A stretch of 64,000 bases of DNA from Paracandidimonas soli (lineage in GTDB: Bacteria; Pseudomonadota; Gammaproteobacteria; Burkholderiales; Burkholderiaceae_B): assembly GCF_004342005.1 (NCBI RefSeq), contig NZ_SMBX01000008.1:62001-126000 (forward strand), given 5' to 3'. Below, one piece after another: positions 9,530 through 17,251 of this stretch. The position numbers were made by a program, and so were the translations under genes. Position 1 is the stretch's first letter, and each line of letters begins with the position of its first letter. The notes beneath the pieces were generated by a model. It saw only the letters and a list, made by a program, of their open reading frames with translations. It did not search any database and was not told where the DNA came from.

Positions 9530-10510
9530 ATGCCTGTCATTTCACGTCGTCAACTCTTGATTGGTGCTGCTGCTTCTTTGGCAGTGCCCTCCGCCCTGGT
9601 TCGCGCACAATCCAGGGACATGAGCATTATCGTGGCCTATCCGCCAGGCGGTTCGCTCGATGCCATGGCCCGCATGATTGCGCAGCATCTGGGCGAGAAG
9701 CGCGGCCATTCAGTCGTCGTGGACAACAAGCCCGGCTTTTCGGGAAATATCGGCGCGCAGTATGTCGCCAAGGCGCGTCCGGACGGCAATACGCTTTTGA
9801 TGACGGCGCTGACTTCCTATGCCATCAATGCCCGCCTGATGGGTGAGAAGACCGGCTACGATCTGCTCAAGGGCTTCGAGCACGTGGCCATCGTCGGCTA
9901 CCTGCCCAATGTGCTGATCGTGCCGGCCAGCCTGGGCGTGGACGATCTGAAGTCGTTCATCGATCTGATCAAGTCCAGGCCAGGCGAGCTCTCGTACGGT
10001 ACGACGGGCAATGGATCGCTTGAGCATATCGCCGGCGAAATGTTCAAGCGCGCCACGGGCATCGATATCGAGCCTGTGCCCTACAAGGGATCCACGCCGG
10101 GGGTGACCGACCTGATCGGGGGCAGGATCCAGGCCATGTTCGTGAACACTTCCACGGCCATCAACAATCTTCAGGGCGGACGCATTCGGGTGATCGGCGT
10201 CGCCGGGCCCAACCGGGTGGCGGCGCTGCCCGATGTTCCCACACTGCGCGAGGCCGGCGTGGAAATGAGCAACGACGTGGTGTCCATCTTCGGCATCGCC
10301 GTTCCGGCCGGAACGCCGCAAGAGGTGGTGGAGCAGCTCAACAAAGACTTGAATGCGGCGCTGGACAACGATGACATCAAGGAGCGGTTCGGCGGCCTGG
10401 GGATCGAACTCGTGTCGGAAAGCGCGGCGTATGCCACGAAGCGCATCGAAGACGAGGTCGCGACCTGGAACAGAGTGCTCGACGAGACGGGCATCACCCT
10501 GCATGAGTGA
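9530..10510 (+). CDS. Tripartite tricarboxylate transporter substrate-binding protein (Bug/TctC family)
   Basis: A periplasmic solute-binding protein of 326 residues. The N-terminus MPVISRRQLLIGAAASLAV contains a twin-arginine-like SRRQLLI motif before a hydrophobic stretch ending VRAQS, so Tat rather than Sec export is possible. Bug-family landmarks are VAYPPGGSLDAMAR, GNIGAQYVAKARPDGNTLL and VPYKGSTPGVTDLIGG. The start at 9530 follows AAGGAGCTCTAC. No TctA/TctB membrane genes lie nearby. This is common for Bug proteins in Bordetella-like bacteria, which may borrow permeases or act in sensing. It probably binds the carboxylate degraded by the two upstream enzymes. Confidence 0.92.
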   Translation: MPVISRRQLLIGAAASLAVPSALVRAQSRDMSIIVAYPPGGSLDAMARMIAQHLGEKRGHSVVVDNKPGFSGNIGAQYVAKARPDGNTLLMTALTSYAINARLMGEKTGYDLLKGFEHVAIVGYLPNVLIVPASLGVDDLKSFIDLIKSRPGELSYGTTGNGSLEHIAGEMFKRATGIDIEPVPYKGSTPGVTDLIGGRIQAMFVNTSTAINNLQGGRIRVIGVAGPNRVAALPDVPTLREAGVEMSNDVVSIFGIAVPAGTPQEVVEQLNKDLNAALDNDDIKERFGGLGIELVSESAAYATKRIEDEVATWNRVLDETGITLHE

Positions 10511-10590
10511 TGCGGCTGGGCATGCCGCCTGCATGATGATGGTGAATCCCGGGCAGGCATTTTGGGTAGGCCCGTCGGGAGGTCTGGTGT

Positions 10591-11355
10591 TCAAAACCCG
10601 TGTCGCAGCGCTTGTTCCTGGCGTTCGCGGGCCTGGCGCTCTTGCGTAGCCAGGCTGGCCAGTTCGCCCCATGTCCGCAGCCCCCGCGCCATGGCCCTGT
10701 GCAGGCAGACCAGCGTCAACTCGGCGGTAGCCATGGCGTCTGCCGTGGCGTGGTGGCGTCTGGCATTGTCCAGGCCCAGGCGTTCCAGCCAGTGGCCCAG
10801 GTCGCCGTGGCGCTTGTGCTCCGGAAACAGGGCGGGAGCGATCAGCGCCAGGTCCAGCACTTTCGGCAATTGCGCGGGATCCATGCCCAGCCATTGCCGG
10901 GCGGCCTTGTAAAGCATATGCTGGTCGAACCAGCCTTGCCAGGCGAGCCAGATGGCGCCCTGGCCGTGCTCCAGCAAATCCAGCAGCGCAGTGCGCGGGT
11001 CATGTCCCTGTTGCAGGTCGGCTGCTGTCAGTCCGTGGAACAATTGGCTGTCGCGCTGCAGCTCGGTATCGACATTGAATACGCGCTCGTACGTTTTGCC
11101 CAGCATGATATCCAGGCCATCGACGCGTATCGCGCCGGCGGACAGGATATGGTCGCGCTTGAGGTTCAGGCCGCTGGTTTCGAGGTCGAAGACCAGCAGG
11201 GATTGTTCAACCAGTAGCTGTTGGCCTGGCGCGGGAAATGGGGCAAGGCGGGAGAGCCGCTGCTCAATGGCGTTGGATGGTGCCTGTACTCCCCGCGGCG
11301 CCGGCGTGTCCATGGTTTCTGCGGATCGCAACCATCGCTGGAGTGTGTGGAGCAT
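10591..11355 (-). CDS. DEDD-family 3'-5' exonuclease (PolC/DnaQ epsilon-like)
   Basis: A 254-residue protein whose exonuclease domain spans about residues 50-235. The first acidic motif is LVFDLETSGLNL (Asp and Glu). A second motif region is around DQHMLYKAARQ, and the C-terminal motif HHATADAMATAELTL gives the histidine and last aspartate of the DEDDh type. The start at 11355 lies 14 bp after the stop of the CBS-DUF294 gene, so the two form an operon. The same pairing of exonuclease with CBS-DUF294 protein next to a sodium:solute symporter is known from other proteobacteria. The nucleic-acid substrate is unknown. Confidence 0.88.
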   Translation of the reverse strand: MLHTLQRWLRSAETMDTPAPRGVQAPSNAIEQRLSRLAPFPAPGQQLLVEQSLLVFDLETSGLNLKRDHILSAGAIRVDGLDIMLGKTYERVFNVDTELQRDSQLFHGLTAADLQQGHDPRTALLDLLEHGQGAIWLAWQGWFDQHMLYKAARQWLGMDPAQLPKVLDLALIAPALFPEHKRHGDLGHWLERLGLDNARRHHATADAMATAELTLVCLHRAMARGLRTWGELASLATQERQARERQEQALRHGF

Positions 11356-11369
11356 GGCGGATTCCTTTG

Positions 11370-13298
11370 CTAGAGCTGGTAGCGCAGTCGCAACGAGTCC
11401 TGCAGGTGTCGGGCCTGTTGCAGCGCCGAGCGCAGAATGCGCTGCTCCAGTGCGTTCAGGTCCGAAGGCCGGATAAGATTGTCCAGCGGCTTGCTGTCTT
11501 GTCGTTGGCGCTGGTGGTGGCGCAGACGCAACTGCTGCAGGTAATTGAAGGCCTCTACATAAGTCTGGGCACGGGCGGGCTCCAGGTGCCCGCGTTCGCC
11601 CAGTTGCAGTAGCCTCTGCACTGTGGAGGGGACGGTCAGGCCATGCGCCAGCGACAGCAGGCGCGCCGCGTCGACGAAGAGCGTCAGCGCCTGTTTTTTC
11701 AGATCGATCGTATTCTGTCCGAATCCCAGCGCCTGGCCCAGCATGTTCCGGATTCCGCCGACAGGCGGCTGATTCTCCAGCGCGGTCTTTGCCATCATGT
11801 GCTGGAACAGCGACGCGTTGGCCGCCAGTTCGACGGCATGCGCCTGCATCTGCGTGAACCCGCAGTCGGCGCCCCAGGCATGCCGCATGTCGAAAAAGAT
11901 GGCGGCATTCAACAGGCTGTGGGGGGTGGGGCTCTGGAACATGCGGCTGAAAAATGCTCGCCACTGGAAGCCGGCCAGGCATAGGCGGGGATTTCCGGCC
12001 ATGATGTCTCCGGGGCATAGTCTCAGTCCGCATTGGTCCAGCGCATGGTTGATGGCCTTGGCGAGCGGCAGCAGCAGCGCTTGCCGCTCCTGCGCCTGTG
12101 CGTCGTCGTCAGCTTCGAAGATCAGCCCATTGTCCTGGTCGGTCAATAGCGTCTGTTCGCCGCGCGCTTCGCTGCCGAAGGCGATCCAGCCGAAGGGAAT
12201 GCCGGGGTCGCCATGGGTGTGCATCACCAGCTCGATGACGCGCGCGGTGGTCTGATCGTTGAGCTGGGTGACCAGGCGCAGCACCTGCTCGGCGCTGGCG
12301 CCGTGCGCCAGCATGCTGGCCACCAGTTTTGGGATGCCCTCGCGCAGCGATTGCAGGTATTCCAGCGAATCCGCCTGCCGGATGGCGCGTGCCAGATGGA
12401 CGAGGTCCACTCTTTGAAGAGCGAACAGGTCGCGATCGGATATCACGCCGGTCAGGCGGCCGTCGTCGACGATGCAGACATGCGCGATATGGTGGCGGGT
12501 CATCTGCATGGCGGCGTCGAATGCCGTGTCCGCGGATTTCAGATGATAGGGGTTTGGCGTCATGACCTGGGCAATGGGAGCGTCCAGGTTGGCTTCGGGA
12601 TTGACGACTACGCGCCGCAGGTCGCGCAGGGTAAAAATTCCCAATGGACGCCTGTCGGCGTCCACCACGGCGATACTGCCGGTGCGATGTTCGTTCATGA
12701 GCGCCACGGCGGCGCGCAGACTGGCATCCGGACCGCACACGATGGGTTCGCGCGCCACAAGCTCGCGCAGGGCCATGTCCAGCGAGTGATCGGCGCCCAG
12801 CGTGTGCGCGGCTGTCATGCGGATCTGCCGGCCCAGTTCGCCCAGCAGGCCGCTGACGCCGCGCAGGGCGAAGTCGCGGAATGCGTCGGACATTTGCAAC
12901 AAGCGGATGAAGTCATCGGCCGGCAGCACCAGGCAGAACGTGTCCTGAGCTGCGGTGTAGACGGTGCGTGTGGGACGTTCGCCGACCATGGCGGCAAAGG
13001 GGAAGCCGTCGCCGGGCAGCAGTTCCAGATGCGTGTCGGGTTCGTCTTCGGTTCCCTTGCGTAGCCCCGCCACGCGGCCCTGCCGCACCAAATGCCAGTG
13101 GCTCACCCTGCCATCGGCGGGGCAGAGGATGGGGCTGCCCGATGGGTAGAAACGCAGCATGCAATGTTCGACCAGAAACATCACATGCGCAGGCTCCATC
13201 TGGTCGAAGGGCGGATATGCCTGCAGGAATGTGGAAATGCCTTGCAGATTCTGCGCAACGGCCAGCTTGGCCGATGCCTGCGCATCTTGCTTGCCCAT
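11370..13298 (-). CDS. cNMP-binding / CBS / DUF294 nucleotidyltransferase-like signalling protein
   Basis: A 642-residue cytosolic multidomain protein. Residues ~20-150 resemble a cyclic-nucleotide-binding beta-roll (HWHLVRQGRVAGL, ELLPGDGFPF). Two CBS domains follow at ~160-290 (SIAVVDADRRPLGIFTLRD and HVCIVDDGRLTGVISDRD). Then come a GlnD/GlnE-like nucleotidyltransferase domain with GSEARGEQTLLTDQDNGL and a helical DUF294 C-terminus. The start at 13298 is preceded by GGGAGGCAGGCTC; an upstream in-frame ATG at 13511 is less likely. It is divergent from a DUF4212/symporter pair that it probably regulates, by analogy with the same neighbourhood elsewhere. The ligand is unknown. Confidence 0.87.
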   Translation of the reverse strand: MGKQDAQASAKLAVAQNLQGISTFLQAYPPFDQMEPAHVMFLVEHCMLRFYPSGSPILCPADGRVSHWHLVRQGRVAGLRKGTEDEPDTHLELLPGDGFPFAAMVGERPTRTVYTAAQDTFCLVLPADDFIRLLQMSDAFRDFALRGVSGLLGELGRQIRMTAAHTLGADHSLDMALRELVAREPIVCGPDASLRAAVALMNEHRTGSIAVVDADRRPLGIFTLRDLRRVVVNPEANLDAPIAQVMTPNPYHLKSADTAFDAAMQMTRHHIAHVCIVDDGRLTGVISDRDLFALQRVDLVHLARAIRQADSLEYLQSLREGIPKLVASMLAHGASAEQVLRLVTQLNDQTTARVIELVMHTHGDPGIPFGWIAFGSEARGEQTLLTDQDNGLIFEADDDAQAQERQALLLPLAKAINHALDQCGLRLCPGDIMAGNPRLCLAGFQWRAFFSRMFQSPTPHSLLNAAIFFDMRHAWGADCGFTQMQAHAVELAANASLFQHMMAKTALENQPPVGGIRNMLGQALGFGQNTIDLKKQALTLFVDAARLLSLAHGLTVPSTVQRLLQLGERGHLEPARAQTYVEAFNYLQQLRLRHHQRQRQDSKPLDNLIRPSDLNALEQRILRSALQQARHLQDSLRLRYQL

Positions 13299-13602
13299 GA
13301 GCCTGCCTCCCCGCGTCGTCCCCTGGCATGTCGCCGCGCCCCGGACGGCCGGAGCCGAAGGAAAAGAGTTATGAACTTTCCAGTTTCCTATCGAGTGAAA
13401 AGTAATGCAATACGACTTTTGTTTAATCGGGAAATCAAGGAGATGCGAGGACGTTTCCCTCTGAAATAATGCAGGTTCCCGTGCCATTGCTGGATGCACA
13501 AGAAATAACACAGTAGCACGATATAGATGGAAGCAAAGCAGACGCCATGCACTCGCAACCGTCCATCATGGCAGCGGGAAAACGTCCACAAAGGAGACAT
13601 CC
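13299..13602. promoter_or_regulatory. Divergent intergenic region, signalling protein / symporter genes
   Basis: This 304-bp region separates the minus-strand CBS-DUF294 gene from the plus-strand DUF4212 gene. The middle part (about 13370-13550) is AT-richer and presumably holds both promoters. The right edge ends in ACAAAGGAGACATCC before the 13603 start. No convincing gene, repeat or named operator was found in it. Confidence 0.4.
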
Positions 13603-13857
13603 ATGAGTGAAAGCAGCAACACCTACTGGTCCGCGACCTTGCGTTTGCTGGCCGGGATCCTGGTCATATGGTTCCTCGTTTCATATGCCGCCGGCATTCT
13701 GTTCGCCCCATGGCTGAACAGTGTGCAACTGGGCGGATATCCACTGGGCTTCTGGTTCGCGCAGCAAGGTTCCATCTACGTCTTCATCGTCCTGATCTTC
13801 TGGTACGCGGCGGCCATGGGCCGACTCGACCGTCGTTTCGACGTACACGAAGAATGA
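13603..13857 (+). CDS. DUF4212 small subunit of a sodium:solute symporter
   Basis: An 84-residue membrane protein with two predicted transmembrane helices (~residues 11-35 and ~48-70). The family signature YWSATLRLLAGILVIWFLVS is at the N-terminus, and PLGFWFAQQGSIYVFIVLIF is in the second helix. Proteins of this family are almost always encoded directly before a VC_2705-type symporter, as here (22-bp gap). It is thought to be an accessory subunit. The RBS AAAGGAGA is well placed. Confidence 0.92.
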   Translation: MSESSNTYWSATLRLLAGILVIWFLVSYAAGILFAPWLNSVQLGGYPLGFWFAQQGSIYVFIVLIFWYAAAMGRLDRRFDVHEE

Positions 13858-13879
13858 CCGGAACCACGGAGACGACATC

Positions 13880-15736
13880 ATGGAATTACAGACACTAACC
13901 TACCTGGTCGTGGGCGCCAGCTTTGCCATTTATCTTGGCATTGCCGCCTGGGCGCGCGCTGGCAGTACCAGTGAGTTCTACGTAGCCGGCGGCGGCGTGC
14001 ACCCCGTCACCAATGGCATGGCGACTGCGGCGGACTGGATGTCCGCCGCTTCTTTCATTTCGATGGCGGGGATGATCTCCAACATGGGCTATGGCGGCTC
14101 GCTGTTCTTGATGGGGTGGACCGGCGGCTACGTGCTGCTGGCCATGCTGCTGGCGCCCTATCTGCGCAAGTTCGGCAAGTTCACCGTGCCGCAGTTCATC
14201 GGAGACCGCTACTATTCCAAGACGGCCAGCACCGTCGCGGTGGTCTGCCTTCTGGCTGCTTCCATCACCTATGTGATCGGCCAGATGACAGGCGTGGGCG
14301 TTGCATTCTCGCGCTTCCTGAACGTCAGCAGCGACACCGGCATCTACATCGGCATGGCCGTGGTGTTCGCCTATGCGGTGTTCGGCGGCATGAAAGGCAT
14401 TACCTACACCCAGGTGGCGCAGTACATCGTGCTGATCATCGCCTACCTGGTGCCCGCGGTCTTCATTTCCCTGAACCTGACGGGAAATGCGCTGCCGCAG
14501 CTGGGGCTGGGCTCCAACATCAGCGGCACCGACATGGGACTGCTGCAGAAGCTCGACCTGGTGGTCAAGGACCTGGGCTTCGACCAGTACACGACGTCGG
14601 TGCCTGGCAGCACGCTGAACATGTTCATGTATACGCTGTCGCTGATGATCGGAACGGCCGGCCTGCCGCACGTCATCATCCGGTTCTTCACCGTGCCGCG
14701 CGTGGCCGATGCCCGCTATTCCGCAGGCTGGGCGCTGGTCTTCATCGCGCTGCTCTACACCACGGCGCCCGCCGTGGGCGCCATGGCCAAGCTGAACCTG
14801 CACGGCACCGTGAACTCGGCTGTCGGCCTGGGACAGGACGCCGCAGGCCATATGGTCGTGAATCCGGAGGTCATTACCGCCAATGCCGATCTGTATGCGC
14901 CCGAGGCCAGCCTGAACTATGCCGAGAGGCCCGACTGGATGAAGCGCTGGGAGACCACGGGTCTGCTGAAGTTCACCGACAAGAACGGCGACGGCCGCAT
15001 CCAGTACTACAACGATAAGACCGCCAATCCCGAAGTGCAGAAACGCGTCCAGGAAGCCGGCTGGCAGGGCAACGAGCTGGAGGTGAATGCCGATATCATC
15101 GTTCTGGCCAATCCGGAAATCGCGCTGCTGCCCAATTGGGTGATCGCGCTGGTGGCCGCCGGCGGTATCGCTGCCGCGCTGTCGACAGCGGCAGGCCTGT
15201 TGCTGGCCATTTCGTCGGCGGTCTCGCACGATCTGATCAAGAACGTGGTCAACCCGGGAATTTCGGAGAAGAACGAGCTTCTGGCGGGCAAGCTGTCGAT
15301 GGTCGCGGCCATCGTGTTGGCGGGTTATCTGGGGCTCAATCCTCCAGGCTTCGCCGCGGGGACGGTGGCGCTGGCTTTCGGTATCGCCGCCAGTTCGCTG
15401 TTCCCCGCCATCATGATGGGCATCTTCTCCACGCGGATGAGCAAGGAAGGGGCTGTCAGCGGCATGCTGGCCGGCCTGCTGATCACCTTGTTCTACGTGT
15501 TCGCGCACAAGGGCATCATGTTCATGAAGGGTACGGAGTATGTCGATCTGATCGGCGGTCCCAACTCCTTCTTCGGCATTACGCCTGAAGCCTTTGGCGC
15601 GGTGGGAGCCATGATCAACTTCGGCGTGGCGTTCCTGGTCAACAAGTTCTCCAAAGAGCCGCCGCATCATATCCAGGCGCTTGTCGAGAATGTGCGTGTG
15701 CCGCGCGGCGCCCAGGCTGTTCGGGGCGCACACTGA
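13880..15736 (+). CDS. Sodium:solute symporter, VC_2705/ActP-like (cation:acetate type) with periplasmic insert
   Basis: A 618-residue member of the solute:sodium symporter family, probably importing acetate or a similar short monocarboxylate. SSS landmarks include EFYVAGGGVHPVTNGMATAA, ADWMSAASFISMAGMI and GLPHVIIRFFTVPRVADARY. About 110 residues (~310-415) form a hydrophilic insert between membrane helices. It holds DKNGDGRI starting at Asp367, which resembles an EF-hand calcium loop. The gene forms a transcription unit with DUF4212 (13603) and the small membrane gene at 15760. It is divergent from a CBS-DUF294 regulator. Substrate assignment is by family only. Confidence 0.9.
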   Translation: MELQTLTYLVVGASFAIYLGIAAWARAGSTSEFYVAGGGVHPVTNGMATAADWMSAASFISMAGMISNMGYGGSLFLMGWTGGYVLLAMLLAPYLRKFGKFTVPQFIGDRYYSKTASTVAVVCLLAASITYVIGQMTGVGVAFSRFLNVSSDTGIYIGMAVVFAYAVFGGMKGITYTQVAQYIVLIIAYLVPAVFISLNLTGNALPQLGLGSNISGTDMGLLQKLDLVVKDLGFDQYTTSVPGSTLNMFMYTLSLMIGTAGLPHVIIRFFTVPRVADARYSAGWALVFIALLYTTAPAVGAMAKLNLHGTVNSAVGLGQDAAGHMVVNPEVITANADLYAPEASLNYAERPDWMKRWETTGLLKFTDKNGDGRIQYYNDKTANPEVQKRVQEAGWQGNELEVNADIIVLANPEIALLPNWVIALVAAGGIAAALSTAAGLLLAISSAVSHDLIKNVVNPGISEKNELLAGKLSMVAAIVLAGYLGLNPPGFAAGTVALAFGIAASSLFPAIMMGIFSTRMSKEGAVSGMLAGLLITLFYVFAHKGIMFMKGTEYVDLIGGPNSFFGITPEAFGAVGAMINFGVAFLVNKFSKEPPHHIQALVENVRVPRGAQAVRGAH

Positions 15737-15759
15737 GTTCGGATGAAAAGGAGCCAACC

Positions 15760-16128
15760 ATGATCGGTCTCGCCCCCTATGTGAACCTGGTCCTGACATG
15801 GATCCTGTTCCTGGCGCTGTTTCCCATCAGTTTCATCTGGATGCGCCGAAGCTGGCGCATCCTGGTGCGGCGCGATATGTCGGAAGTGGCGCTCAAGCGG
15901 GGCGAGCCGGCGCCACGGCCGCAGAAGTATGCCGCGGTCTGCGGCGTGCTCAATCTCCTGAGCGGCCTGGTGCTTCTGTATGTCATTGCCGGCGTAGCCT
16001 GGGGCAGTCTTGCCTACGACACCTGGACTGCGCTGGCCGGCATCACCATCTGGACCAAGCTGTGCCTGGATTTTGCCATCAGCAGGCAGGCGCACGGCTT
16101 TTCATCCGGGGCCAAGCGCTCTGCTTGA
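15760..16128 (+). CDS. Small inner-membrane protein of unknown function
   Basis: A 122-residue protein with two or three hydrophobic segments (about residues 6-27, 62-85 and possibly 87-105) separated by a basic cytoplasmic stretch (MRRSWRILVRRDM). I do not recognise the family. It lies 23 bp after the symporter and before a strong terminator, so it is the last gene of that operon and perhaps an assembly or accessory factor. Codon use matches its neighbours and the RBS is AAAAGGAGCC. Confidence 0.8.
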   Translation: MIGLAPYVNLVLTWILFLALFPISFIWMRRSWRILVRRDMSEVALKRGEPAPRPQKYAAVCGVLNLLSGLVLLYVIAGVAWGSLAYDTWTALAGITIWTKLCLDFAISRQAHGFSSGAKRSA

Positions 16129-16142
16129 GCGGTGTCGATGCT

Positions 16143-16178
16143 CCCGGCGCCTGCCACAAGCAGGCGCCGGGATTTTTC
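16143..16178 (+). terminator. Rho-independent terminator of the symporter operon
   Basis: A perfect 11-bp GC-rich stem, CCCGGCGCCTG (16143-16153) with CAGGCGCCGGG (16161-16171), has a 7-nt loop and is followed by ATTTTTCTTT. It lies 15 bp after the stop at 16128. Confidence 0.9.
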
Positions 16179-16268
16179 TTTGCCAGGGGGCTTCCGCCGG
16201 TGATGGTCCCGGCAGTTGGGCGCGGATCAAAATTTCACGCATAATGCCGGGTTTGCATATGAGGCATC

Positions 16269-17192
16269 ATGATCGACGAACGCAAACCCCTGGACGTCCT
16301 GGCCGTGTCGGCCATGATGGTGTTGTGCCTGATCTGGAGCCTGCAACAGATCCTGCTCAAGGCGACGGGGGCGTACATGGCGCCGATGTTGCAGTTGGGC
16401 GTGCGTTCCGGTGTTGCCGCCGTGCTGGTTATGCTGCTGGTGCTGGTACGCACAAGGCGCCTTGCGTTTTCGCCGGGAGCATGGAAGCCGGGTTTGCTTG
16501 CCGGGCTGCTGTTCGCCGGCGAATTCCTGCTGGTGGGGGAAAGCCTGCGCTTCACTTCCGCCGCGCATATGGTGGTGTTCCTGTACACCGCGCCCGTCTT
16601 TGCCGCATTGGGGCTGCATTTGCTGTTGCCGTCCGAGCGATTGGCCTTGGGGCAGTGGCTGGGCATCGGCCTTGCTGTATCGGGCATCGCCGTGACCTTC
16701 CTGGGGCCGGGAGCGCAGACGGGCGATATGAAGGCAATGCTGCTGGGCGATCTGCTGGCGCTGGGCGCGGGCGCCTTGTGGGGCCTGACTACCGTGGTGA
16801 TACGCAGCACGCGCCTGTCGGCCATTCCGCCGTCCGAGGCCTTGTTGTATCAATTGGGTAGCGCCTTCGTGCTGCTCGTGGTCGCCGCTTTCTGGCTGGG
16901 GCAGACCCAGGTCCAGTGGACGGGCGCGCTGGCCTTGAGCCTCCTGTTTCAGTCGGTGGTCGTGGCGTTCCTGAGTTTTCTGATCTGGTTCTGGCTGTTG
17001 CAGCGCTACCAGGCTTCGCGCCTCGGTGTATTTTCTTTCGCCACGCCTGTATTCGGCGTGTTGCTGGGGGCCTGGCTGCTGAGCGAAGCCATTGAACCGC
17101 GCTTCCTGATGGGAGCGGCGCTGGTGCTGGCGGGGGTCATCCTGGTCAGCGCCTATGGATGGTTGTGCCAACTGCTAAGGCGCCGGCCCTGA
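16269..17192 (+). CDS. EamA/DMT-family transporter (RhaT/YdcZ-like drug-metabolite exporter)
   Basis: A 307-residue inner-membrane protein with ten predicted helices in two EamA repeats (~residues 10-145 and ~157-295). The second repeat opens GDLLALGAGALWGLTTVVIR. The C-terminal half includes FATPVFGVLLGAWLLSE, a typical EamA segment. It is probably a metabolite or amino-acid exporter of unknown substrate. It stands alone between a terminator and a convergent transporter gene. Confidence 0.88.
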   Translation: MIDERKPLDVLAVSAMMVLCLIWSLQQILLKATGAYMAPMLQLGVRSGVAAVLVMLLVLVRTRRLAFSPGAWKPGLLAGLLFAGEFLLVGESLRFTSAAHMVVFLYTAPVFAALGLHLLLPSERLALGQWLGIGLAVSGIAVTFLGPGAQTGDMKAMLLGDLLALGAGALWGLTTVVIRSTRLSAIPPSEALLYQLGSAFVLLVVAAFWLGQTQVQWTGALALSLLFQSVVVAFLSFLIWFWLLQRYQASRLGVFSFATPVFGVLLGAWLLSEAIEPRFLMGAALVLAGVILVSAYGWLCQLLRRRP

Positions 17193-17225
17193 AATGCGGG
17201 CTGGCCGGCGTGCATGCCAGGACGT

Positions 17226-17248
17226 GATGCGGACGCTGCGTCCGCATC
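17226..17248. terminator. Hairpin between convergent genes
   Basis: A perfect 10-bp stem, GATGCGGACG (17226-17235) and CGTCCGCATC (17239-17248), has a 3-nt loop and lies between the convergent EamA and DASS genes. It lacks a clear T-tract on either strand, so its terminator role is inferred from position. Confidence 0.5.
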
Positions 17249-17251
17249 GGA

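Noticed and set aside
13895-15799. A 634-codon minus-strand open frame opposite the symporter
   Set aside because: Shadow of the symporter gene; extremely His/Arg/Gly-rich translation with no domain.
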